14,853 nt of DNA from a bacterium (GTDB taxonomy: Bacteria; Ratteibacteria; UBA8468). The first letter of the stretch is position 1, and every line of letters begins with the position of its first letter. Below, piece after piece: positions 6,242 through 12,565 of the stretch. Made by a program: the position numbers and the translations under genes. The notes beneath the pieces are model-generated. The model was not told the origin of the DNA and searched no databases. It saw only the letters and a program-made list of their open reading frames with translations. Where the stretch lies: positions 1 through 14,853 of the forward strand of contig DAOVGU010000220.1 in NCBI GenBank assembly GCA_030672255.1, in the 5' to 3' direction.

Positions 6242-6271
6242 TTGACATTTACTAGGAAAAAGGAGTAAAAT
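6242..6271 (+). promoter_or_regulatory. Strong sigma70-type promoter of the DUF433 antitoxin gene
   Basis: A perfect TTGACA (6242-6247), an 18-bp spacer and TAAAAT (6266-6271) lie 20 bp before the ATG at 6292. A good ribosome site AGGTGAGG (6279-6286) follows with a 5-bp spacing. Because the downstream genes overlap or nearly touch up to folE and beyond, this promoter could also feed the thiamine genes. Confidence 0.72.
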
Positions 6272-6291
6272 AAGTATTAGGTGAGGTAAAA

Positions 6292-6531
6292 ATGAAAAAT
6301 TGGAGAGACTATATTGCAGTTGACCCTAATATCTGTCATGGCCAGGTCTGTATTAAGGGTACACGCATTATGGTATCCATTATCCTGGACAATTTGGCGG
6401 CAGGTGTCAGTCAGAAGGAAATCTTAGAGAGCTACCCATCCTTAACTCTAAAGGATATTCAAGCGGCGATTGCCTATGCGGCGGAATTAGCACGCGAAGA
6501 GATTATACCGGTAGTAAGTAAAACATCTTAA
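6292..6531 (+). CDS. DUF433 antitoxin (VapB45-like)
   Basis: This 79-residue protein is of the DUF433 family, a winged-helix/HTH-type antitoxin that usually sits just upstream of a PIN-like DUF5615 toxin and represses the pair. Signature residues are the start WRDYIAVDPNICHGQVCIKG followed by TRIMVSIILDNLAAG (family pattern: I..DP.I..G.P.I.GTRI.V..IL..LA.G) and the helix VSQKEILESYPSLTLKDIQAAIAYA. It has its own promoter and ribosome site. Its TAA overlaps the toxin ATG by one base (TAATG), which ties translation of the two and is typical of toxin-antitoxin pairs. Confidence 0.88.
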   Translation: MKNWRDYIAVDPNICHGQVCIKGTRIMVSIILDNLAAGVSQKEILESYPSLTLKDIQAAIAYAAELAREEIIPVVSKTS

Positions 6532-6884
6532 TGAAGTTCAAGATCGATGAGAATTTACCTATCGAGTTTGCAGACCTCTTCACTGCACGCGGCTACGGGG
6601 CTACAACCGTTATAGGACAGAAGTTACAAGGAAAGTCGGATAATGCTATTTCAGATGTTTGCATAAGAGAAGAAGGAATCCTTGTCACTTTAGATTTGGA
6701 CTTTGCAGATATTAAGGCTTATCCTCCGTCCCAATTTCCTGGCTTCATTGTGTTTCGGATACCTCGCCAAAATAGGAAAATTCTTACCAGCCTGTTTCAA
6801 CGGACAATCCCGCTGATAGGCCAAAAACCTTTAGAACATCGCTTATGGATTATTGAGGAAACCCAAATTCGCATTCGAGGTTGA
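6531..6884 (+). CDS. DUF5615 PIN-like toxin (VapC45-like)
   Basis: This 117-residue protein of the DUF5615 family is a PIN-like nuclease fold that partners DUF433 antitoxins. The N-terminal KFKIDENLPIEFADLFTARGY carries the first acidic pair (D6, E7); the middle VTLDLDFADIKAYPP carries the conserved DxDF acidic cluster. Both are the expected metal-binding positions for RNA cleavage. The C-terminal half ends in a beta-rich stretch (HRLWIIEETQIRIRG) also usual for the family. Translation is coupled to the antitoxin through TAATG. The ribonuclease activity is known for relatives, not shown here. The acidic residues look intact, so the toxin is probably functional. Confidence 0.87.
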   Translation: MKFKIDENLPIEFADLFTARGYGATTVIGQKLQGKSDNAISDVCIREEGILVTLDLDFADIKAYPPSQFPGFIVFRIPRQNRKILTSLFQRTIPLIGQKPLEHRLWIIEETQIRIRG

Positions 6885-6889
6885 GAATT

Positions 6890-7258
6890 ATGAAAAAAGA
6901 GAAAAAGAGAATACCTCATTTCAAAAATGAGAATAAGGAACGAGAATTTTGGGCTAATCATGACATTACCGATTACATAGATGTTTCAAAAACCAAGAGA
7001 GTCATTTTTCCTAAACTGAAACCTACCTTGTTTAAAGGAAATAAAGGACTGCTAAATAAGAAAAGGTTTGAAAAGATGGAAGAGGAAAAAATAAAGCACC
7101 TTAAAAATCTATCTCTGGAAAAAAGCATAAAGATGATGGAATCCTTGCTTGCCTCAAAAATAGTGTATGAACTGAAAGATAATTTCTTGCCGGATAATCC
7201 TTTATCCTTAAAACTCGGACTTAAAGCACGCAAAGATGCTGTTAGAAGAGGTCTATAG
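6890..7258 (+). CDS. CopG-antitoxin-like protein fused to a short nucleotidyltransferase-partner module
   Basis: This is a 122-residue two-part protein. Residues about 5-50 (IPHFKNENKEREFWANHD, then ITDYIDVSKTKRVIFPKLKPT) match the CopG_antitoxin/BrnA-like family, which normally represses a toxin operon. Residues about 62-122 form a helical part (KMEEEKIKHLKNLSLEKSIK followed by MMESLLASKIVYEL, then DNFLPDNPLSLKLGLKARK). I take the ATG at 6890, 9 bp after GAGG; an in-frame TTG at 6881 inside the toxin stop is less likely. The last 23 bp overlap the start of the nucleotidyltransferase, which indicates a coupled pair. The BrnT toxin that usually accompanies BrnA is absent. I infer an antitoxin or partner role. 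Confidence 0.68.
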   Translation: MKKEKKRIPHFKNENKEREFWANHDITDYIDVSKTKRVIFPKLKPTLFKGNKGLLNKKRFEKMEEEKIKHLKNLSLEKSIKMMESLLASKIVYELKDNFLPDNPLSLKLGLKARKDAVRRGL

Positions 7259-7796
7259 GAAAGCGGTTGCCTTCCTGAACAAAAAGTTTGACTATTTAGT
7301 AATCGGTGGCATAGCGGCAGGAGTGATGGGGGAACCCAGAGTCACCGGTGATATTGATTTCTGCATCTTTATAAAAAAGAAAGGGATAAAAGACTTTCTG
7401 GAAAAGGCTAAAAAGGAAGGCTTCAAATTTGATCAACGGGAAGTAATCAAAAAGGTGGAAGAAACCGGAACCTTTAAAATATGGTGCGAGGATTTCCATA
7501 TCGATTTCATTATTGCCTCTACTAAATTTGAAGAAAAAGCATTTAAAAGAAGGCAAAAAATAACCTTTCAGAAGATTGAAGCATTTTTCCCATCTGTCGA
7601 GGACTTAATACTATCAAAAATTATTCCGGGAAGACTCCAGGATATCATTGATGCCGAAAAAATAGTGATTCGGAATTTTGACCAACTTGATATAAAATAC
7701 CTTCAAAATTGGGCGCAGAAACTTTCTGACGAAGCAGAAGATTTAAGAATCTGGAATGAGTTGGAAAGAATGCTTAAGAAAAATAGAAATCTATGA
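7236..7796 (+). CDS. Nucleotidyltransferase-fold protein (DUF6036/AbiEii-like), candidate toxin
   Basis: This 186-residue protein has a minimal polymerase-beta-type nucleotidyltransferase core. LVIGGIAAGVMGEPRVTGDI followed by DF supplies the GG (24-25) and the metal-binding D39-x-D41 pair, and FHIDFIIAS supplies the third acidic strand (Asp in HIDFI). The rest (PSVEDLILSKIIPGRLQDII, DAEKIV) matches the helical part of the DUF6036/AbiEii-like group, in which several members act as toxins or phage-abortive factors by adding nucleotides to tRNA or proteins. It overlaps the CopG-like gene by 23 bp, as expected of a toxin-antitoxin pair, and its TGA overlaps the thiD2E ATG (ATGA). The fold is clear; the toxin role is inferred from context. 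Confidence 0.78.
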   Translation: MLLEEVYRKAVAFLNKKFDYLVIGGIAAGVMGEPRVTGDIDFCIFIKKKGIKDFLEKAKKEGFKFDQREVIKKVEETGTFKIWCEDFHIDFIIASTKFEEKAFKRRQKITFQKIEAFFPSVEDLILSKIIPGRLQDIIDAEKIVIRNFDQLDIKYLQNWAQKLSDEAEDLRIWNELERMLKKNRNL

Positions 7797-8887
7797 AGAG
7801 TTATCAGAGAATCATTGATGCAAATTTTAATAGAGCAAGGGAGGGTTTGAGGGTATTGGAGGAGATTGCCCGTTTCCTGCTTGATAATAGAGATTTGACG
7901 GAAAGAGCAAAGAGGATGCGGCATAAGCTTTATTCTCTTCTGAAGGAAGGTTATCCCTATATTTTTGCGCGCAATATAAAGAAGGATGTGGGAGCTTCTC
8001 TTACATTAAAAGAAGAGAACAAAAGAGAGGATCACCTCTCTATCATCAGGGCAAATGCTCAGAGAGCAAGCGAAGCCTTGCGGGTAATCGAGGAATTCAG
8101 TAAATTGCACCCCCACCCCTCCATCCCTCACCTCTTATCCTCTCCCCTGGAGGGAGAGGAAGGGAAGGAGAGGGGGAATGTTTCCCAAGCCATAAAGGCG
8201 CTTCGCTTTCAGTTATACAGTATAGAAAAGGAATTATCTATCTTGATTCTTCCATCTCTGCCTGATTATCCTCTTTATGTCATTGTTGACCCAGAACAGA
8301 GGAAGAAAAATTTTCTTTCCTTTGTGAAGGAATTGGTAAAGGAAGGAGCCGAAATCATTCAGTTACGGGCAAAAAGTCTTAATGATCGGGATTTTTATTC
8401 CTTAGGAAAGAAGATTGAAAAAATAACCAAAGGGAAATCCTCCTTTATTGTCAATGATAGAGTTGATTTAGCCATTTCTTTGAATGCCGATGGAATTCAT
8501 CTCGGGCAGGATGATTTACCAATTAAAGAAGCAAAAAAAATTTTTCCGGGAAGGATAATTGGAATTTCCTGCCACAATCGAAATGAGATATTAGTTGCTA
8601 AAAAAGAGAATGTGAGTTATATTAGTATAGGACCAATTTTCGCAACAAGAATAAAAAAGGACAGGAAACCAGTTGGATTGGAGTTGATTAAAAAAGCAAG
8701 AAAAGAGCTTAATTTACCGATTGTGGCTATTGGCGGGATAAATGAGGAAAACATAAGAGAAGTTTTCAAGGCTGGCGCAGATTATGCAGCGGTAATCTCG
8801 GCGATAGCGGAAAGCAAGGAGCCAGGAAAGAAATTAAGAAGATTGGTAAGAAAGGCAAAAAATGGGATTGCCACGTCGTCCACCTGA
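7793..8887 (+). CDS. thiD2-thiE: ThiD2-ThiE fusion: HMP-phosphate kinase + thiamine-phosphate synthase
   Basis: This bifunctional cytoplasmic enzyme phosphorylates HMP-P (ThiD2 domain, residues 1 to about 150) and couples HMP-PP with thiazole phosphate to thiamine phosphate (ThiE domain, about 158-345). ThiD2 shows its characteristic duplicated motif, ANFNRAREGLRVLEEIARF (10-28) and ANAQRASEALRVIEEFSKL (87-105). ThiE has QLRAK (190-194), the Mg/pyrophosphate-binding GIHLGQDD (224-231), GPIFATR (270-276) and GGIN (294-297). A Pro/Glu/Gly-rich stretch at 106-130 is encoded by a palindromic repeat inserted in frame between ThiD2 helices, and the last residues (GIATSST) come from a second repeat. 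The start overlaps the nucleotidyltransferase by ATGA. No TPP riboswitch is visible upstream. Confidence 0.93.
   Translation: MKSYQRIIDANFNRAREGLRVLEEIARFLLDNRDLTERAKRMRHKLYSLLKEGYPYIFARNIKKDVGASLTLKEENKREDHLSIIRANAQRASEALRVIEEFSKLHPHPSIPHLLSSPLEGEEGKERGNVSQAIKALRFQLYSIEKELSILILPSLPDYPLYVIVDPEQRKKNFLSFVKELVKEGAEIIQLRAKSLNDRDFYSLGKKIEKITKGKSSFIVNDRVDLAISLNADGIHLGQDDLPIKEAKKIFPGRIIGISCHNRNEILVAKKENVSYISIGPIFATRIKKDRKPVGLELIKKARKELNLPIVAIGGINEENIREVFKAGADYAAVISAIAESKEPGKKLRRLVRKAKNGIATSST
8112..8175. repeat. Palindromic GC-rich repeat inserted in frame within thiD2E
   Basis: The inner stem TCCTCTCCC (8138-8146) and GGGAGAGGA (8152-8160) is perfect with a 5-nt loop. Imperfect outer arms follow: CCCCTCC-ATCCCT (about 8115-8128) and AGGGA-AGGAG-AGGGG (8161-8175). 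The strong C-on-left/G-on-right bias differs from the surrounding gene. Codons across it read HPHPSIPHLLSSPLEGEEGK, a low-complexity loop. It resembles widely dispersed CCCTCACC...GGTGAGGG palindromes. Confidence 0.7.
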
Positions 8888-8904
8888 GGCGGACTCCTCG
8901 CAAT
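8867..8904. repeat. Dispersed-type palindrome spanning the thiD2E stop and the thiC leader
   Basis: The element runs from ATTGC (8867-8871) to GCAAT (8900-8904). A near-perfect inner hairpin, GTCC-A-CCT-G-AGG-C-GGAC, lies at 8878-8894. The reverse complement begins ATTGCGAGGAGTCCGCC, a pattern I associate with a repeat common in many uncultured-bacterium genomes; this is from memory. It encodes the last residues of ThiE and fills the space just before thiC, where no ribosome site is visible. Confidence 0.65.
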
Positions 8905-8923
8905 GACATAAGTACAAAAATAA

Positions 8924-10195
8924 ATGGTCGCTGTCCCTATTTTAAGGAAAATTAGTAAAAAGGAAGGAATTTCCCTTGCTCAGTTAAAGGGATTTCTTGC
9001 TTCGGGTAAGATTGCCATCCCCAAGAATAAAAAAACAAGAAACAAGAAATTCTGTGGCATTGGGAAATCCCTTTCCACGAAGGTGAATGCCAATATCGGC
9101 ACTTCTTTAGAAAGACAAGACCTAAAAGAAGAGTTGAAGAAATTAAAGGTAGCAGTGGAGGCCGGAGCCGATACCGTAATGGATTTATCTACTGGCGGAA
9201 ATCTTGGAAAAATCAGAAGGGAAATTATTGCCCACTCTTCGGTTCCGGTAGGCACCGTTCCCATTTATGAGGCGGCGATCAAGGCTGGTTCAAAATATGG
9301 CACCATTACCAAAATGGATAAGAACTTAATCTTAGATACAATTGAGCAACAGGCAAGCGATGGAGTAGACTTTATGACCATTCATTCCGGGGTAACACAA
9401 AAAGGACTTTCATCAATAAAAAGGGAGGGAAGAACTACCAATATTGTCAGTCGCGGTGGCTCCTTTCTGGCGGTCTGGATGATTACCCATAAAAAAGAAA
9501 ATCCTCTTTACCAATCATTTGATGAGATATTGAAGATTGCCAAAAAATACAATATTACCTTAAGTTTAGGAGATGGACTGCGACCCGGCTCAATATCCGA
9601 CTCTACAGATAGCGCTCAGATTCAGGAATTGACCACCATCGCCGAACAGGCAGGTTATGCCATTAAAAATGGAGTAAGCGTTTTTATTGAAGGTCCGGGC
9701 CATATCCCCATCGATGAGATTGGGACAAATGTAAAGATGGCCAAAAACCTGTGCGGGGATTTACCCCTTTATCTTCTTGGCCCTCTTGTTACCGATATTG
9801 CTCCGGGGTATGACCATATTACCGCTGCCATTGGCGGAGCAATTGCGGCAAGTTTGGGGGCTGATTTCCTTTGCTTTGTCACTCCCGCCGAGCACCTTAG
9901 GCTTCCAGACCTCCAGGATATCAGAGATGGGGTTATTGCCGCCAGGATCGCGGCCCATATCGGGGATATTGCCAAAGGGGTTAAAGGAGCAAAGGATTGG
10001 GATAAAGAGATCTCAAAATATCGTAATCTTCGCAATTGGAAGAAACAGGAACTTCTGAGTATCGATCCCAAAAGATTCAGAGAATACCGGCAGGATAAAT
10101 CAGCAATTTCGGATGTCTGTACAATGTGCAGTGAATATTGTGCATTAAAAATGGTAGAAAGACTATGGAAAAAAAGAAGAAACCGGAAAAATTAA
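8924..10195 (+). CDS. thiC: Phosphomethylpyrimidine synthase ThiC (radical SAM)
   Basis: ThiC turns 5-aminoimidazole ribotide into HMP phosphate by a radical S-adenosylmethionine rearrangement. The 423 residues carry KVNANIGTS, DTVMDLSTGG, SLGDGLRPG (204-212), EGPGH (246-250) and GPLVTDIAPGYDHIT (266-280). The C-terminal iron-sulfur cysteines are C399, C402 and C406 (CTMCSEYC), i.e. CX2CX3C rather than the CX2CX4C of E. coli and plant ThiC. The ATG at 8924 directly follows an in-frame TAA and lacks a ribosome site. The N-terminus (MVAVPILRKISKKEGI) lacks roughly a dozen residues that normally precede the M..VA.KEG helix, next to a palindromic repeat. Length is that of the short ThiC class. 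It overlaps ftsH by 31 bp. Confidence 0.94.
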   Translation: MVAVPILRKISKKEGISLAQLKGFLASGKIAIPKNKKTRNKKFCGIGKSLSTKVNANIGTSLERQDLKEELKKLKVAVEAGADTVMDLSTGGNLGKIRREIIAHSSVPVGTVPIYEAAIKAGSKYGTITKMDKNLILDTIEQQASDGVDFMTIHSGVTQKGLSSIKREGRTTNIVSRGGSFLAVWMITHKKENPLYQSFDEILKIAKKYNITLSLGDGLRPGSISDSTDSAQIQELTTIAEQAGYAIKNGVSVFIEGPGHIPIDEIGTNVKMAKNLCGDLPLYLLGPLVTDIAPGYDHITAAIGGAIAASLGADFLCFVTPAEHLRLPDLQDIRDGVIAARIAAHIGDIAKGVKGAKDWDKEISKYRNLRNWKKQELLSIDPKRFREYRQDKSAISDVCTMCSEYCALKMVERLWKKRRNRKN

Positions 10196-12033
10196 AGGGT
10201 AACTTCGCGAAAGGAATTATCTTCTGGCTGCTTTTGGGAATTTTTCTCTTTACTCTCCTTAAATTCTCCACCATAGAAGAGAGGGCGCAGAAAAAAATTA
10301 GTGATAGTGAATTCTTTCAGAAGGTGGAAAGTGGAGAGATTACCGGCGTTGTGACGATTAAGGGCACTACCCAGGCTACGGGAAAATTTATTAGCGGTAA
10401 ATTTAAGGATGGAAAAAAATTCTCTACTTACACCGAAGATCCTGATGTCTATGAATTTCTTAAAAAACAACCAAATGTAAAAATCCATTCTCAAATAGAG
10501 TCCAGAGTCTGGTTGAATCTGCTTTACTCTGTTCTTCCCATTGTGCTTATCTTTGGTCTTCTCTGGTTCTTTATTGCCCGTCAGGTATCTAAAGGTGGCG
10601 ATAGAGTGCTTTCCTTTGGCAAGAGCAGAGTTACGCCTTTATCGGAAAGCAAGCAAAAGATTACCTTTGCCGACGTGGCCGGATTAAGAGAGGCAAAGGA
10701 GGAGTTAAAAGAAATCATTGAATTCTTAAAGGATCCCAAGAAGTTCCAGAGGCTGGGTGGAAAAATTCCTAAAGGGGTACTGCTCATCGGACCTCCGGGA
10801 ACCGGCAAGACCCTTTTAGCCAAGGCGGTCAGTGGTGAGGCGGGAGTTCCTTTCCTTTCGATGAGCGGCTCTGACTTCGTGGAGATGTTCGTTGGCGTGG
10901 GAGCATCCCGTGTAAGGGACCTCTTCCGCCAGGCAAAGCAGAAGGCTCCGGCGATTGTCTTTATTGATGAGATCGATGCGGTGGGCCGGCAGAGATTTGC
11001 CGGCCTGGGCGGCGGTCACGATGAAAGGGAGCAGACCCTAAATCAACTCCTTGTGGAGATGGACGGCTTTTCTACTGAGGAGGGTGTCATTCTTGTGGCC
11101 GCAACTAACAGGCCCGATGTTCTGGATCCGGCTTTGGTAAGACGAGGAAGGTTTGATCGCCAGGTTGTGGTGACCTGGCCGGATATCAAGGAAAGGGAGG
11201 AGATTCTTAAAGTCCACACCAAGAAAATGAAGCTCCATCCGAAGGTAGATCTTAAGATTGTTGCCCGGGGCACACCCGGACTCTCCGGGGCAGATTTGGC
11301 TCTTCTTACTAATGAGGCGGCTCTCCTTGCCTCCAGAAAAAACAAGGAATCTGTGGAGATGGATGATTTTGAGGAGGCGAAAGATAAAGTAATGATGGGG
11401 ACGGAGAAAAAAAGCCTTCTGATCAGTGAGAAGGAGAAGAAAATCATTGCCTACCATGAGGCCGGCCATGCTTTGGTACAAAAGTTTATGCTGGAGGCAA
11501 ATCCAATCCATAAGGTTACGATCATCCCCCGGGGACAGGCCCTGGGAATTACCCATATTCTTCCGGAAAAGGACACATATATTGAGAGCAACATCTTCTA
11601 TCAGGGCGAATTGGCTACTTTATTGGGGGGAAGATCGGCAGAACTCCTCATCTTTAGCAAGTCCTATACCGGGGCGGAGAATGACCTTCAGATTGCCACA
11701 GAATTGGCAAGGAAGATGGTCTGTGAATGGGGAATGAGCGAAAAGTTAGGTCCCATCACTTATCGTAAGAGACCATCGGAGGTTTTCCTGGGAAGGGATC
11801 TTGTCCAGAAGGGAGAGCATTCCGAAGCAACCTCCCGGGAGATTGACCAGGAGGTGAAGCGTCTCATTGAAGAGGCGCAAAGAAAAGCAAAAGGAATTTT
11901 AGAGAAAAATAGAGAAAAGCTGGAAGAACTCGCAAAAGGTCTCCTGGAGAAGGAAACCTTAACCGGGGAGGAGATCGATAACATTGTCAATAAACAAGAA
12001 AAAGATAGAGGAAGCAGTAAGAGTCTTTCTTGA
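10165..12033 (+). CDS. ftsH: ATP-dependent zinc metalloprotease FtsH
   Basis: FtsH is a hexameric inner-membrane AAA protease that extracts and degrades misfolded membrane proteins and short-lived regulators. With the ATG at 10165 it is 622 residues: a helix at about 16-33, a periplasmic domain, a second helix (LLYSVLPIVLIFGLLWFFI), AAA domain with Walker A GPPGTGKT (209-216), Walker B IVFIDEID, the FVGVGASRVRDLF pore region, second-region-of-homology ATNRPDVLDPALVRRGRFDR, then the protease domain with HEAGH (431-435) and the third zinc ligand D507 in GAENDLQIATE. A TTG at 10138 would add nine poor residues (CIKNGRKT), so I reject it. The start lies inside thiC (31-bp overlap) and the end overlaps folE by 50 bp. 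All catalytic residues are intact. Confidence 0.96.
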   Translation: MEKKKKPEKLKGNFAKGIIFWLLLGIFLFTLLKFSTIEERAQKKISDSEFFQKVESGEITGVVTIKGTTQATGKFISGKFKDGKKFSTYTEDPDVYEFLKKQPNVKIHSQIESRVWLNLLYSVLPIVLIFGLLWFFIARQVSKGGDRVLSFGKSRVTPLSESKQKITFADVAGLREAKEELKEIIEFLKDPKKFQRLGGKIPKGVLLIGPPGTGKTLLAKAVSGEAGVPFLSMSGSDFVEMFVGVGASRVRDLFRQAKQKAPAIVFIDEIDAVGRQRFAGLGGGHDEREQTLNQLLVEMDGFSTEEGVILVAATNRPDVLDPALVRRGRFDRQVVVTWPDIKEREEILKVHTKKMKLHPKVDLKIVARGTPGLSGADLALLTNEAALLASRKNKESVEMDDFEEAKDKVMMGTEKKSLLISEKEKKIIAYHEAGHALVQKFMLEANPIHKVTIIPRGQALGITHILPEKDTYIESNIFYQGELATLLGGRSAELLIFSKSYTGAENDLQIATELARKMVCEWGMSEKLGPITYRKRPSEVFLGRDLVQKGEHSEATSREIDQEVKRLIEEAQRKAKGILEKNREKLEELAKGLLEKETLTGEEIDNIVNKQEKDRGSSKSLS

Positions 12034-12547
12034 GGCGATTGGGGAGGACCCAAAAAGAGAGGGACTAAAGCAAACACCAAAGCGTGTGGCCCGAATGGCC
12101 GAGGAGCTTTTCTCCGGTCCGGGAAAGAATCCTAGGGAAGAGTTAAAACCAATCTTTAAAGAAGAGTATAATGAACTTGTCCTGATTAAGGATATTCCAA
12201 TTTTCTCCATCTGCGAGCACCATCTTCTTCCCTTTTTGGGAAAGGTTCATATCGCCTATATTCCCGAGAAGAATAGGGTTGTAGGTCTTTCCAAACTAAT
12301 TCGCGTAATTAATATTTTCGCTAAAAGATTACAGTTGCAAGAAAGGCTCACCACCCAGATTGCCAATGCCATTACGGAGATACTTAGACCAAAAGGAGTT
12401 TTGGTAGTAGTTGAGGCCGAGCATCTTTGTTTAACAATGCGCGGGGTAAAGAAACCAGGCTCGGTTGCCGTCACCTCGGCTGTGCGAGGAATCTTCCTCA
12501 AAGATATCCGCACCAGAAACGAGGCCCTATCCTTAATTAATAAGTAG
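11984..12547 (+). CDS. folE: GTP cyclohydrolase I (type IA)
   Basis: FolE converts GTP to 7,8-dihydroneopterin triphosphate, the entry to tetrahydrofolate and other pterins. The 187 residues have the family core: FSICEHHLLPFLGKVHIAYI with zinc ligands C77 and H80, VVGLSKLIRVINIFAKRLQL, and VVVEAEHLCLTMRG with zinc ligand C149, then GVKKPGSVAVTSAVRGIF. The start is TTG at 11984, with GGAGGAG (11967-11973) ten bases upstream inside ftsH; no ATG or GTG gives a complete N-terminus. The TTG and long overlap (50 bp) suggest translational coupling to ftsH. The C-terminus is complete. A type I (not FolE2) enzyme implies a zinc-dependent pathway. Confidence 0.95.
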   Translation: MSINKKKIEEAVRVFLEAIGEDPKREGLKQTPKRVARMAEELFSGPGKNPREELKPIFKEEYNELVLIKDIPIFSICEHHLLPFLGKVHIAYIPEKNRVVGLSKLIRVINIFAKRLQLQERLTTQIANAITEILRPKGVLVVVEAEHLCLTMRGVKKPGSVAVTSAVRGIFLKDIRTRNEALSLINK

Positions 12548-12565
12548 ATCCACTAAGACTTATTT

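Noticed and set aside
6881..6889. TTG start for the CopG-like gene inside the toxin stop
   Set aside because: The ribosome-site bases GAGG (6877-6880) directly touch this TTG but are well spaced from the ATG at 6890.
7700..8923. TPP riboswitch before thiD2E or thiC
   Set aside because: No CTGAGA/ACCTGA...GATAATGCC-type conserved core is present; the ACCTGAGG at 8882-8889 belongs to the palindromic repeat.
10138..10164. TTG start nine codons upstream of the chosen ftsH ATG
   Set aside because: It adds CIKNGRKT, which is simply thiC sequence in another frame and has no ribosome site.
10984..11005. 8-bp GC-rich hairpin GGCCGGCA/TGCCGGCC in ftsH
   Set aside because: It falls in the highly conserved FtsH segment before GLGGGHDEREQ and is probably a by-product of codon choice.
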